Notes: generated by a model from the letters alone, not told the origin. A DNA stretch of 64,000 bases from Myxococcus fulvus (GCF_900111765.1 NZ_FOIB01000004.1:806001-870000); one strand, 5' to 3'; shown: positions 1-9,217, counted from the first letter of the stretch. Translations and numbers: made by a program.

Positions 1-1081
1 GCGGGTTGTAGTCCTGGGGCAGGTCCTTCTCGCTCTGCTCCAGCGCGGGGATGGCGCGCTCGGGCGTGCCCAGCTTCATGGCCGCGCCCATGCGGTGCGA
101 GTCGAAGACGGTGCGGGCCTCGGGGTTGGGGGCCTTGGCGGCCTCGGCCTCCAGGAAGGTCAGCCACTCCTCGGCGAGGACCTTCTTGCCGGCCTCGTCC
201 TTGGCCACCTCGCGCGCCATGAGGCGCGCCTCGTACAGCCCCGAGCGGTCATCACCGGACATCTCGATGACGGGAGCCCCCATGGCGTCCACCACCTTGG
301 CCTCCAGCCCAGCGCGCAGCTCTTTCACCCCGGCCGCGTCCTCGGGCATGGACACCGCGCACATCAGGCCGAACATCGCGGCGTTGGCCCACGACAGCGA
401 GCGGGGCGTGCCCGGCAGCAGCTCAAGCGCCTTCTTCGCGCAGGGCTCCACCTGCATCGCGCCGTACATCGCCGTCATGAGCGACTCCAGGGCGCGCCCC
501 CGGCGGGACCAGTCGGCGGGCGCCTCGGCCAGGGCCTCCGTCAGCGTCTCTATCGCTTCGGTGGAGCGGCCCTCGGCATGGAGCGCGTCACCGCGAGCCA
601 GCAGCGCCTCCGCGCCGGTGACGCCGCCCTTGTAGGCGCGCTCGCCGTCCTCGAAGAGCTTCTCCAGCTGCGACACGGTGGCGCTGCCCGCGAAGCGCAG
701 GAGCGGCTTCTCCGCGCGCGGGTCGATGACGTACAGCGTGGGCCAGAACTCGATGGGGAACTTCTCCTGGAACGCCGCGTTCTGGGTCAGGTCGGTGTTC
801 ACCTCCAGCCAGACGAAGCGGTCGGCGTGGCGCGCCAGCGACTTGTCCGACAGGACGTACGCCTTCATGGAGCGACAGGTGTGGCACCACGGCGCCCAGA
901 CGTCGACGAAGAGGGGAATCCCCTTCGCCTTCGCTTCCGCGAGGGCTCGGGCGTAGTCATCCTCGATGAACGGCAGGGGAGCTCCGGCGTGCGCCGCTTC
1001 CGTGGACACGGGCGTGTTCGTGTTCGCGGCGGTGCAGCCGACGAGCCCCCATAGCAGCAGGCTGGCGACAAGGGTGCGCAT
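1..1081 (-). CDS. Thioredoxin-like lipoprotein (cut at window edge)
   Basis: This gene starts at an ATG (1079-1081 on the plus strand) and runs off the left edge, so its C-terminus is missing. The first residues form a lipoprotein signal ending in a lipobox-like L-V-G-C. A thioredoxin-like domain follows, with a W-C-H-T-C active site near residue 60, in the DUF255/thioredoxin_7 style. The rest looks alpha-helical and TPR-like, with repeated alanine/leucine helices. By family it should be a periplasmic or outer-membrane-anchored disulfide or thiol redox protein. The substrate cannot be told. It is divergent from the GTPase gene at 1197, with about 115 bp between them for both promoters. Confidence 0.85.
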   Translation of the reverse strand, partial: MRTLVASLLLWGLVGCTAANTNTPVSTEAAHAGAPLPFIEDDYARALAEAKAKGIPLFVDVWAPWCHTCRSMKAYVLSDKSLARHADRFVWLEVNTDLTQNAAFQEKFPIEFWPTLYVIDPRAEKPLLRFAGSATVSQLEKLFEDGERAYKGGVTGAEALLARGDALHAEGRSTEAIETLTEALAEAPADWSRRGRALESLMTAMYGAMQVEPCAKKALELLPGTPRSLSWANAAMFGLMCAVSMPEDAAGVKELRAGLEAKVVDAMGAPVIEMSGDDRSGLYEARLMAREVAKDEAGKKVLAEEWLTFLEAEAAKAPNPEARTVFDSHRMGAAMKLGTPERAIPALEQSEKDLPQDYNP

Positions 1082-1196
1082 GGCGCCAGACCCTACACCC
1101 GGGACGCGCCGCTCGCTCCTGCCGCGAAACTGACATCCACCACGCAAGCAACTGGGCACCTGCCCGTGCACATGCTCTGGTGTGCGCGGACCTCCG

Positions 1197-2939
1197 ATGC
1201 GAGACCCCTACACCCTGCGTGACGCGCTCGCGTCCGCCCTGGACGCCCTCCCCTCCGCCGAGCGGTTCCCGGACCCCTCCGACGCGGACCTGGCCCGCCG
1301 GCTGGCGGAGCGGCTGCGGCGTGACTTGCTGCCCCGCCTCGGCTCGGCGGACGCGCCCCTGCTGCTGGTGGCCATCGCCGGCCCCAACAATGTCGGCAAG
1401 TCCACGCTGTTCAACGCGCTGGTGGGTGCGTCGCTGTCGCCCGCGAGGCCCGAGGGAGGACTGACGAAGCAGTGTCTGGCGGCGGCCCACCCGGAGACCT
1501 GGACGGGCGCGCTGAAGGACTTCCTCACCCGCCGCTACGACACGGTGCCCGTCGCGTCGGGAGAGTCGGCGCCGGTGGACCAGCCGGGGCCCTCCGGCCG
1601 GCTGTACCTGGTGCTGGCCGAGGACGTGCCGCGCGGGCTGCTCGTCATGGACACGCCGGACTTCGACAGCGTGTACCGCGAGAATCGCGAGCGCGCCGAG
1701 GCGCTGCTCGTCACGGTGGACGTGCTCGTGTTCGTGGTGAGCCGGCAGACGTACCAGAACGCGGCGCTGGTGGACTTCCTGCGCGCGGCGGTGGGCCATG
1801 GGCGGCCGTACCTGCTCGTCTACAACGAGGCCTCTCGCGAGGAGGTGGCGCGCGGGCACCTGGACAAGCTGGCTGCGGATGTCGGCCATCCGCCGCTCGC
1901 GCGCTACCTGGCGCCGCACCAGCCGGAGGTGGAGGCGGGCCTGCGTCCGCTCGCGACGGTGCCGCTGGATGGGAAGCCCGCGCTGGGCTCGCTCCTCGGA
2001 GAGGCCGAGCACGCGCGCGAGCTGAAGGCCCGGGCGCTGGAGGCCTCGCTCGCGGATGCCCGCGCGGAGATGGGCGCGGTGGCGCTCGCGGCGGGGCGCG
2101 CGGCGAGCGAGCCGGAGCGGTTGAGGCAACGGCTGCGTCACGAGCTCGAGGGCGTGGGCGCGGCGGCGGCCTTGAAGGCGGTGCCCGCGGACGTGCTCAT
2201 CGATGCGTTCCGCGACGAGCTGGATGCGCGCAGCCAGTTCCACAAGTGGGTGCGGCTGCCGTTCCGGGGGCTGGCCACGGCGCTGACGTACGTGAGCCGC
2301 AAGGTGCGGCAGTCCTTCACGGGGCCGGAGCCCGAGGGGACCGAGACGCCGACGCGCACGGTGGACGCGACGTTGACGGATGGGGTGCGGCGGCTGGTGG
2401 ACGCCTTCGCGCCGGAGGTCGCCGCGTGGCGAGGGGACCCGGCGACGCGCGAGCTGCTGGCGGAGTCCTTCGGGCCGGTGACGCTGGCGAAGCTGGAGGA
2501 GCCGCTGGGCTTCGAGGCCCTGCATGCCCACGCGGCGGACCGCGCGACGCTGTACGCGTACTGTCGCGACCTGGTGGCGGCCGAGCTGCAGGGGGGCATG
2601 CGCGAGGAGCTGCTCCAGGCGATGACGACGCTGGTGTACTCGGTGCCGTCGGGCGCGGCGGCGGTGGTGACGGTGGCCACGGGAGGCTTCGGGCATGACG
2701 CGGTGGTGTGGGCGGGGACGCTCCTGTCCACGCCGCTGATGGAGCGCTTCGTGGACCTGCTGGGCGCGCAGGTGCGTGCCCGCGTCACCCGCAAGTGGGC
2801 GGACGCGCACGGCGCCACGCTGGCCCGGGCGCTGGAGGCGCGGTTCTTCTCGGGCGTGCTCGGGCACCTCGACGGGCTGGCGGAGGAGTGGAACCACACG
2901 GCGACGCGGCTGGAGGCGACCCGGGCCGAGCTGGCGTGA
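1197..2939 (+). CDS. Dynamin-like GTPase, membrane-associated
   Basis: The product is a 580-residue P-loop GTPase. Walker A/G1 is GPNNVGKST at residues 62-70, and G3 is DTPDFD near residue 150. The expected NKxD G4 motif is degenerate (YNEAS, about residue 208). A long helical region follows, and a hydrophobic stretch around residues 490-520 could insert in a membrane. This layout matches bacterial dynamin-like or YfjP/Era-related GTPases that act at membranes. An in-frame GTG at 1182 is an alternative start; neither start has a good Shine-Dalgarno sequence. A similarly built GTPase lies at 21010-22707. The cellular role is not known. Confidence 0.8.
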   Translation: MRDPYTLRDALASALDALPSAERFPDPSDADLARRLAERLRRDLLPRLGSADAPLLLVAIAGPNNVGKSTLFNALVGASLSPARPEGGLTKQCLAAAHPETWTGALKDFLTRRYDTVPVASGESAPVDQPGPSGRLYLVLAEDVPRGLLVMDTPDFDSVYRENRERAEALLVTVDVLVFVVSRQTYQNAALVDFLRAAVGHGRPYLLVYNEASREEVARGHLDKLAADVGHPPLARYLAPHQPEVEAGLRPLATVPLDGKPALGSLLGEAEHARELKARALEASLADARAEMGAVALAAGRAASEPERLRQRLRHELEGVGAAAALKAVPADVLIDAFRDELDARSQFHKWVRLPFRGLATALTYVSRKVRQSFTGPEPEGTETPTRTVDATLTDGVRRLVDAFAPEVAAWRGDPATRELLAESFGPVTLAKLEEPLGFEALHAHAADRATLYAYCRDLVAAELQGGMREELLQAMTTLVYSVPSGAAAVVTVATGGFGHDAVVWAGTLLSTPLMERFVDLLGAQVRARVTRKWADAHGATLARALEARFFSGVLGHLDGLAEEWNHTATRLEATRAELA

Positions 2940-3009
2940 GGGCGAGCCGTCGCCCTCTTCGTCTGGGAGGAACCGAGACGCTGAGGAAGGGGCGGGACGG
3001 ACGGGCAGG

Positions 3010-3029
3010 ACGGGCGATATTCCGCCCGT
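3010..3029 (+). terminator. Possible weak hairpin after the GTPase gene
   Basis: A 7-bp perfect stem (ACGGGCG/CGCCCGT) with a six-base loop lies 70 bp after the GTPase stop and before the DAC-like gene. No T-tract follows, so termination is uncertain. Confidence 0.3.
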
Positions 3030-3044
3030 GCGTGTGCGGCGACA

Positions 3045-4136
3045 ATGCGTCATGCTGCGCGCGTCATGAATGGCTCGGACCCCGACGCACCGGGCTCCCC
3101 ACCTCCGGTCCTCTCCTTCCGCCACCTGCTGACCGACGCCGTCGGTACGTTCCTGGACGAAGCCGGGATGACGTGCGCGCAGACGGCGGACTCCATCGGT
3201 GAGCTCATCGTCACGCTCTCGCGCTACCGCGAGGAGGGCGCCCCGCTGTTCCCCATGGCCTTCGTGGGGGATGACCTGGCGCGGATGCTCACGCTCCTGG
3301 GCGGGCATGACCCCATCGCCATCGGCATCGGGCCGCGCACGCGCGCCACCATCCAGCGAGCGCTGAAGCAGTGCGCGCAGCTGGGACAGGGACGGTGGTG
3401 GGCGCTGTACCTGCTGCGGGTGCCGGAGGGGTTCGCGTACGGCGTGTTCCGCACGGACCCGTTCCCGCTCGCGGAGTCACCGCTGGAGCGGCTGCGCCGC
3501 GTCGAGGAGGCACAGGCGGGTGTCGTCGGCGTGCTCCAGCTGGCGGACAACATGCTGGAGCTGCGCGCGGGCGGTGGGCTGTGCCGGCACGTGTACCTGT
3601 CCGGCGCGCGCGTGGAGTCGGCGTCGCCGCCGGTGATTCTCGACGAGCTGGCGGACGCCATCACCCAGGGCGTGGCGAGCGCCAGTCGCGAGCGTGCGCG
3701 GGGGTTCTTCCGACGGGTGTTGTTCGAGGTGATGCAGACGTCCCATGGGACGCTGGTGGCGGTGCTGCCTCGCGAGCGCGCGGGCTCCACGTTGTTCGTG
3801 GATGGAATCATCCTGCCTCGGCCGCTGGACGTGGTGGCGTTGCTGGACCGCTACCACGTGGACGCCACGTTCTCGGCGGCGACGGCGGTGCGCGCGACGG
3901 GGCAGTTGCTGCGCGGGATGATGGCCACGGATGGAATCACGGTGCTGCGCGCGGATGGTTGCATCGTGGGGTACAACATCTTCGTGCGACACCCGGAGTC
4001 ACTCGCACACGAGCCCTCCGTGGTTGGGGGCGCGCGGCGACGCACCTATGAGGTCCTGGGCGCGGCCGTGGGCACCGAGCTGACCGCCGCGTTCATCCGC
4101 TCGCAGGATGGGGATGTGGCCTGCCGGCGGGCGTGA
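3045..4136 (+). CDS. Divergent DAC (DisA_N-like) domain protein
   Basis: The product has 363 residues, or 356 if it starts at the ATG at 3066. The C-terminal half resembles the diadenylate cyclase fold. A segment G-T-L-V-A-V and F-V-D-G-I-I-L is followed by M-A-T-D-G-I-T-V-L, in the place of the catalytic DGA motif. Then comes G-G-A-R-R-R-T in the place of the GTRHR motif, and an A-F-I-R-S-Q-D-G strand like the one that follows it in DisA. Both signature motifs are altered, so it is more likely a nucleotide-sensing DAC relative (DACNV-type sensor) than an active c-di-AMP synthase. The N-terminal part is unassigned. It follows the GTPase gene on the same strand by 105 bp. The family call is from motif reading alone. 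Confidence 0.55.
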   Translation: MRHAARVMNGSDPDAPGSPPPVLSFRHLLTDAVGTFLDEAGMTCAQTADSIGELIVTLSRYREEGAPLFPMAFVGDDLARMLTLLGGHDPIAIGIGPRTRATIQRALKQCAQLGQGRWWALYLLRVPEGFAYGVFRTDPFPLAESPLERLRRVEEAQAGVVGVLQLADNMLELRAGGGLCRHVYLSGARVESASPPVILDELADAITQGVASASRERARGFFRRVLFEVMQTSHGTLVAVLPRERAGSTLFVDGIILPRPLDVVALLDRYHVDATFSAATAVRATGQLLRGMMATDGITVLRADGCIVGYNIFVRHPESLAHEPSVVGGARRRTYEVLGAAVGTELTAAFIRSQDGDVACRRA

Positions 4137-4252
4137 CGTCTCGGGGATGGAATGGGGAGGTCCGTGCCGCGTAGGATTCGTGCGCACACGTGAAGAGACG
4201 GGACTTTCCAACTCTTCCGGTTATCTGACACATCCGCGCCGGAGTGGGGGCT

Positions 4253-4279
4253 CAGGTCATCTCGGGAACACCTGACCTG
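4253..4279 (+). promoter_or_regulatory. Inverted repeat upstream of traA
   Basis: Perfect 7-bp arms, CAGGTCA at 4253-4259 and TGACCTG at 4273-4279, are separated by 13 bp, about 80 bp before the traA start. It could be a regulator-binding site. No promoter boxes could be assigned with confidence in the 222-bp gap from 4137 to 4358. Confidence 0.3.
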
Positions 4280-4339
4280 CCACGTCACATCTTCGCTTGA
4301 TGGCCCGTGTGTCCGGGGATTTGAGTTTGTCAGAGGGTT

Positions 4340-4351
4340 CCAGCATGCTGG
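4340..4351 (+). promoter_or_regulatory. Palindrome over the traA translation start region
   Basis: CCAGCATGCTGG is a perfect 12-bp palindrome ending 7 bp before the likely TTG start of traA, where a ribosome-binding site would normally sit. It may bind a repressor or fold in the mRNA and limit translation of this rare-start gene. It could also be chance. Confidence 0.3.
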
Positions 4352-4358
4352 CACCGCC

Positions 4359-6542
4359 TTGAAATCCCCCTTGTTCAGTATCGAGCGGCTCGCGCTCGCC
4401 GTCCTATCGGTGTGCCTCCTGGCTTCCCCTGCCTGGGGCCAGAAGCTACCCGACGTCGTCGTCTCCGGGCCGCCCATCGTCCCCGCACTGAACGAGAACG
4501 GACAGGGCCTGTGTGTCGCGTCCAATGTGTGGACCCGTGCCGTCAATGAGTTCCCCCAGAGCCGGGGCACGTACATCGACGTCATCAACGGGTTCTTCGA
4601 GGAGCCGGCGAGCAGGCAGAGTCGGGTCACCACCGTACTCCGTACGCCGTTCGATCTATCCAACAACCTCAACGACGGACGAACGCTGAGCTACGGCGAT
4701 TTCGAGGGCCAAGCCACATTACCGGGATGCTCGGTTGGCGGATGCAGCTTCAACGTCATCAACGATGAAGATGACACCACGCCCTTCGTCTCTCGGTTTC
4801 GCGGGTACCTGAATATCCCTGCAAGCCTTGCTGGCCAGGTACTGCATTTCGGCTTCTACGCTGACGATGCCATCAGTCTCGTCATCTACGACCGAACGCA
4901 ATCCTATACGGTCATCAATCGCCCCCCGCAGCTTGGTCTCCCGACATGGCGAACCACGAACTCCGTCACCTTCACCGTGCCGGGGCTCTACGCCGTGGAG
5001 ATCATCTACGCCCAGGTCAGCGAGCACGCTGCGCTTGAGCTGTCCATGCGTACGGGAGCGTTCACTGACTTCGAGCGCGCCGCGAATCAGGCGCCCATCG
5101 TCAATCTCTACACCTCGGGCTTCCAGTTGCTCCAGCCCGCGCAGTTCTTCCAGACGGAGAACGGCCTCCCCGCGTACGCCGGTTCCCCCAATCGCTGTGA
5201 GCAGTGCAACCGCGCGGACGCGAACTCCCAAGGTAACAGCACCTGCGGTACCTCCTACTACTGCAACAGCGCCGCGCTCTGCGCACCCTGCGACTCCGCG
5301 CTCTTCTGCGGCGCGTCCTGCACCCGCTGTGGCCCCTCCTCCCCCTACTGCGCCAACCTGAACGGCGTCACCCAGTGCGTGGCCTGCACGGAGGACTCAC
5401 AGTGCCCGAACGGCCGCTGTGACCTGACCGATAACACCTGCCGCGGATGTAACGGTGACGAGGACTGCCCGGACACCGGCCGCTGTGACCTCGCGACCAA
5501 CCAGTGCTCCGGCTGCAACGATGACGACGACTGCCCGGGGAGCACCGTCTGCGACGAGCCCACCGCCACCTGCGTCCCCTGCACCGAGGACGCCCACTGT
5601 CCCAACGGTCAGGTCTGCGCGACCGACCTCAATGAGTGCCGCGAGTGCAACGATGACTCGCAGTGCCCTCGCGGAGAGGTCTGCAGCAATCACCAGTGCG
5701 GCCCCTGCGCCACCGATGACGCCTGCGCCGGCAACTCCTGCAACTGCTGCCCCAACGGCACCCAGTGCGCGGCCCTGACGCCCGGCGCCTCGCCCTCGTG
5801 CGTGGAGTGCACCACCGACGACCAGTGCGCCGAGGGCCAGAAGTGCGACCCGCTCAACGGCACCTGCGTCGCCGCCATCCCCGAGTGCAACACCGCCGAG
5901 GCCTGCGGTCCCGCCTGCGCCAAGTGCCCCGGCGAGCGCCCCTTCTGTCTCGACGGCCAGGTCTGCGTCCAATGCCGCACCGACCTCGAGTGTGGTGACG
6001 GCCAGTTCTGCCTCAGCGGTGAATGCAGCTCGTGCACGACCGACAGGCACTGCGGCTCGCGCTGCGAGGCCTGCGACGTGGACGCGCCCTTCTGCCTCTC
6101 CGACGGCTCGGTCCAGAACAGCGCGTGCGTGGGTTGTCGCAACAATGACGACTGCGGCAGCGGCCAGTGCAACCCCACCACGCGCACCTGCGAGAACGCC
6201 GGCGCCTGCGCGGTGACGTGTGACGCGGGCCTCGTCTGCGACGGCGCCGCCTGCGTGGAGTGCTTCGCCGACGCCCACTGCCCCTGCGGCGGGACGTGCG
6301 ACACCGCGAACAAGACCTGCTCCGAGTCCTGCGAGGACAGCAACGACTGCCTCGGAGTCCAGCACTGCTCCGCCAAGACACAGCAGTGCGAGCGAGGCCG
6401 TCGCAAGCCCGGCACCGACCCTCAGGGCGGCGCCTTCTGCTGCGGCACCACCGAGGACGCCACGCCGGCCGGCAGCGCCACCATCCTCTTCCTGCTCGCC
6501 GCGGGCCTCCTGCTCCTGCGCTCCCACCGCCGCGTCCGATGA
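4359..6542 (+). CDS. traA: TraA, outer-membrane exchange cell-surface receptor
   Basis: The product has 727 residues, with a signal peptide cut near A-W-G (about residue 27). A PA14-like recognition domain follows (about 55-240), then a long stalk of cysteine-rich repeats (about 275-690), many built on C-x-x-C and D-x-x-C-P-x-G-x-x-C patterns. It ends in a MYXO-CTERM-like tail: C-C, a hydrophobic segment, then arginines (S-H-R-R-V-R). This is the known plan of TraA, the polymorphic receptor by which myxobacteria recognise kin and exchange outer-membrane proteins and lipids. The only plausible start near the signal peptide is TTG, with no clear ribosome-binding site. The stop overlaps the traB start, as in the known traAB operon. 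The identification rests on architecture plus neighbour. Confidence 0.9.
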   Translation: MKSPLFSIERLALAVLSVCLLASPAWGQKLPDVVVSGPPIVPALNENGQGLCVASNVWTRAVNEFPQSRGTYIDVINGFFEEPASRQSRVTTVLRTPFDLSNNLNDGRTLSYGDFEGQATLPGCSVGGCSFNVINDEDDTTPFVSRFRGYLNIPASLAGQVLHFGFYADDAISLVIYDRTQSYTVINRPPQLGLPTWRTTNSVTFTVPGLYAVEIIYAQVSEHAALELSMRTGAFTDFERAANQAPIVNLYTSGFQLLQPAQFFQTENGLPAYAGSPNRCEQCNRADANSQGNSTCGTSYYCNSAALCAPCDSALFCGASCTRCGPSSPYCANLNGVTQCVACTEDSQCPNGRCDLTDNTCRGCNGDEDCPDTGRCDLATNQCSGCNDDDDCPGSTVCDEPTATCVPCTEDAHCPNGQVCATDLNECRECNDDSQCPRGEVCSNHQCGPCATDDACAGNSCNCCPNGTQCAALTPGASPSCVECTTDDQCAEGQKCDPLNGTCVAAIPECNTAEACGPACAKCPGERPFCLDGQVCVQCRTDLECGDGQFCLSGECSSCTTDRHCGSRCEACDVDAPFCLSDGSVQNSACVGCRNNDDCGSGQCNPTTRTCENAGACAVTCDAGLVCDGAACVECFADAHCPCGGTCDTANKTCSESCEDSNDCLGVQHCSAKTQQCERGRRKPGTDPQGGAFCCGTTEDATPAGSATILFLLAAGLLLLRSHRRVR

Positions 6543-8161
6543 AACCCTTCCATCTGCCGCTCCTCCTCCTGGCGCTGGGAGGGGCCAGCATCGCCTCCGC
6601 CCAACCGGACGCCCGCTTCGACGTCCAACTGTTCCGCCCGTCGGCCGCGCCCCAGGACCTGGTCGTCGTCACCCAGTCCCGTCCGCTGTCGCACCTGTCC
6701 GTGGCCGCGGGGCCCTACTTCAGCTACTCGCTCAACCCCCTCACGCTCGTCCCCGAGGGCGGTGACCTCGAGAAGATCAGCCTCGTCGGCAACCGGCTCC
6801 AGTTGGACGTCATGGCCATGGTGGGCCTGTTCGACTGGGGCGAGTTCGGCGTGGACCTGCCGCTCATCCTCGCGCAGGGCGGACAGAACCTGGAGGTCAT
6901 CGGCACCGAGGGCAGCGTGGAGAGCTTCGTGCTCGGCGACCTGCGCCTCACCGGCAAGGTGGCCATCCCCGGCATGCGCCGCCCCGCCGAGGGCAAGGGC
7001 TGGGGCGCCGCGATGACGCTCAACGTGAGCTTCCCCACCGGCGCGCAGGACGCGTTCGCGGGCGAGGGCGAGATGACGTGGGCGCCGGGCCTCGTGCTCG
7101 ACTACCGCTTCGGCAACGGCATCCTCCTGGCGCTCAACGGTGGCTTCTGGAAGCGGCCGGACCGCGTCTTCGACGGCGTGGCGCTCGGGGACATGGCGCC
7201 CTTCGGCCTGGGCGCCGAGGTCCCCATCCTGCGCGGCAGCGGCATCACCGCGCTCGGCGCGGTGAACGGCGCGGTGGCCCTGAAGAAGGCGCCCGGCGCG
7301 GAGCGACAGATTCCCGCGGAGCTGCTCATCGGCCTGCGCTGGTACAGCTCCACCGGCGTGACGTTCACCTTCGGCGGTGGCGCGGGCTGCGGGTGTTCGC
7401 TGGCCTCGCCCACGCTGAGCTTCTTCACGTCCATCATCTGGATTCCGGCGAAGACGCGCGAGTGGGAGGCGCTGGAGCGCTTCAAGGAGCCACCCGAGCC
7501 TCCGCCTCCGCCCCCGCCGCCGGTCGACCCGGATGGCGACTCCGTGATTGGGACGGGAGACAAGTGCCCGGACCTGCCCGGCCCGGTGGAGAACGCCGGC
7601 TGCCCGGACACGGACCGCGACAGCGACGGCGTGGTGGACCGACTCGACCGGTGCCCGGACGAGCCCGCGGGTGGCCGCGGCCGACACGGGTGCCCCCTGG
7701 CCCGCCGTGAGAAGAACAAGATCGTCATCCTGGAGCAGGTGAACTTCGCCACGGACCAGGACGTCATCCTCTCGGAGTCGTTCCCCATCCTCGAGGAGGT
7801 CGCCCGGGTGATGAACGAGAACCCGGAGATGGACCGCGTGCTGGTGGAGGGCCACACGGATGCTCGCGCGAGCGATGCGTACAACCTGGACCTGTCACGT
7901 CGTCGCGCGGCCAGCGTGATGCGCTTCCTCGTGGAGGCGGGCGTGGCGGCCGAGCGCGTGTGCTCGCAGGGCTTCGGGCGCAGCCGCCCGCTGTCCGACA
8001 ACGCGACCGAGGAGGGCATGGCGCTCAACCGCCGCGTCGAGTTCACCATCCAGCCGCCGAGCGACGGTCCTCGTCCGCCCTGCCCGGATGACCTGGACAA
8101 GAAGGGCAAGCGCCCCCGGCAGAAGCAGCCGGGCACCAAGCCTCCCGCGCCGAAGCGGTAG
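6539..8161 (+). CDS. traB: TraB, OmpA-like partner of TraA
   Basis: The product has 540 residues. Its ATG lies inside the traA stop (ATGA), so translation is probably coupled. A signal peptide (first ~22 residues) precedes a beta-rich region (about 30-310) likely to form an outer-membrane barrel. A proline run leads to thrombospondin-type-3 calcium-binding repeats (D-x-D-x-D-G patterns, about 320-375). The C-terminal OmpA-like domain has N-F-A-T-D-Q and G-H-T-D-A-R motifs and would bind peptidoglycan. Known TraB has this order and works with TraA in outer-membrane exchange. The reading frame is open further upstream inside traA, but the signal peptide fixes this start. Confidence 0.9.
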   Translation: MKPFHLPLLLLALGGASIASAQPDARFDVQLFRPSAAPQDLVVVTQSRPLSHLSVAAGPYFSYSLNPLTLVPEGGDLEKISLVGNRLQLDVMAMVGLFDWGEFGVDLPLILAQGGQNLEVIGTEGSVESFVLGDLRLTGKVAIPGMRRPAEGKGWGAAMTLNVSFPTGAQDAFAGEGEMTWAPGLVLDYRFGNGILLALNGGFWKRPDRVFDGVALGDMAPFGLGAEVPILRGSGITALGAVNGAVALKKAPGAERQIPAELLIGLRWYSSTGVTFTFGGGAGCGCSLASPTLSFFTSIIWIPAKTREWEALERFKEPPEPPPPPPPPVDPDGDSVIGTGDKCPDLPGPVENAGCPDTDRDSDGVVDRLDRCPDEPAGGRGRHGCPLARREKNKIVILEQVNFATDQDVILSESFPILEEVARVMNENPEMDRVLVEGHTDARASDAYNLDLSRRRAASVMRFLVEAGVAAERVCSQGFGRSRPLSDNATEEGMALNRRVEFTIQPPSDGPRPPCPDDLDKKGKRPRQKQPGTKPPAPKR

Positions 8162-8180
8162 GCCCGAGCCGTCGCCGCTC

Positions 8181-8213
8181 GCGGGCACGTGGGATCTCGC
8201 TCCCCGTGCCCGC
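8181..8213. terminator. Strong hairpin between convergent traB and lipoprotein gene
   Basis: Arms GCGGGCACG (8181-8189) and CGTGCCCGC (8205-8213), extended inward by GGGA/TCCC with one bulged T, give a 13-bp stem with a six-base loop. It sits between convergent genes, so it probably ends transcripts from both sides. No T-tract is present on either strand. Confidence 0.6.
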
Positions 8214-8226
8214 CCGCGTCACGGCA

Positions 8227-9063
8227 TCAGGGAACGACGAACTCCGCGGCGGAGCGGCGACGACCGGCGACCACCGAGACGACGGCGCGCCCAGAACCCA
8301 CGGCCGTCACGCGGCCATCCTTGGACACCGACACCACGGACGCATCCGAGGTGAACCACTCCAGCGGCACGCTGTCGAGCACCACGCCGTTGCGGTTGAA
8401 GGCCCGCGCGAGCAGCAACACCGACTGCCCGCGCCGCTGGAACTGGTGATGCGTCAGGTTCAGTCCGAGCCTCGCGAAGTCCGCCGGCACCACCTGCACC
8501 GCGATGTGCCGCGCCAGATGTCCCAGGCTCGCGCTCACCGTGGCCGAGCCAGGCTTCACCGCGACGACCTGCCCGTCCTCCACCCTCGCCACCGACTCGT
8601 CCGACGAGCGGAACTCCGGCGTGGCGTTCTGGAGTGACGCGCCCTGTTCGTTGCGAGCCACCACGCGCAGCTTGATGGTGCGCCCCACCTCGAGGAAGTC
8701 CGCGCCGGGCGCGCGCACGTCGAGCGAGTTGAGGATGACCAGGTCCAGATTGAGGGCCTCTCGCACCTTGCCGCCCGTCACGCCGATGACCGTCTTGCCG
8801 GACTTGCGCACCGTCATCACGCCGTCCTGGACCAGGGCGACATCCGTCGCGGAGCTGGTCCAGCGCAGCTTCGGCTCGCGCATGCGTTCGCCCTCCGTGT
8901 CGAGGACGACGTAGTCCAGCTTCACGCTCTGCCCGGGCGTGCGCAGGAACTGGGACTCCAGCGGCTGGAAGGTCAGGGACCCGGGCGTCGGACCGCAAGC
9001 GCTCAGGAGCCCAAGGACAACAACGAGGAGGACGGAACGAAAAGGAATGCGCGGCGTCTTCAC
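8227..9063 (-). CDS. Lipoprotein with bacterial Ig-like (Big_2) domains
   Basis: I chose the GTG at 9061-9063 because it opens a compact lipoprotein signal ending in L-L-S-A-C, giving 278 residues. An ATG at 9105 is a longer alternative. The mature part has about three Ig-like units of the Big_2 kind, with repeated S-x-D-x-x-V-A-x-V and G-x-x-V-V-x-V strands typical of cell-surface or adhesion-type proteins. It is likely anchored in a membrane and exposed in the periplasm or on the surface. It is convergent with traB. Function is unknown. Confidence 0.75.
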   Translation of the reverse strand: MKTPRIPFRSVLLVVVLGLLSACGPTPGSLTFQPLESQFLRTPGQSVKLDYVVLDTEGERMREPKLRWTSSATDVALVQDGVMTVRKSGKTVIGVTGGKVREALNLDLVILNSLDVRAPGADFLEVGRTIKLRVVARNEQGASLQNATPEFRSSDESVARVEDGQVVAVKPGSATVSASLGHLARHIAVQVVPADFARLGLNLTHHQFQRRGQSVLLLARAFNRNGVVLDSVPLEWFTSDASVVSVSKDGRVTAVGSGRAVVSVVAGRRRSAAEFVVP

Positions 9064-9217
9064 GGCGGCGTCGACAACGGTAGCGAGGGCGGGAGCAGCG
9101 CCCATCTTAACCACGCTCGCCGTCCCCCGTGATACCCACGGAGCATCTTCGTGCCGTCGCGCGGGAGCATCCGTCCAGACAGGCGGTATCCTCCCGTTCC
9201 CAGCGGCTCCGTGGCCC

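Noticed and set aside
957-3308. A 783-residue open frame antisense to the GTPase gene
   Set aside because: Arg/His-rich composition with no domains; it is a shadow caused by high GC and codon bias of the sense gene.
5190-6400. The cysteine-rich repeats of traA considered as a CRISPR-like or DNA repeat array
   Set aside because: The repeats are at protein level, vary in DNA sequence and lie inside a single reading frame.
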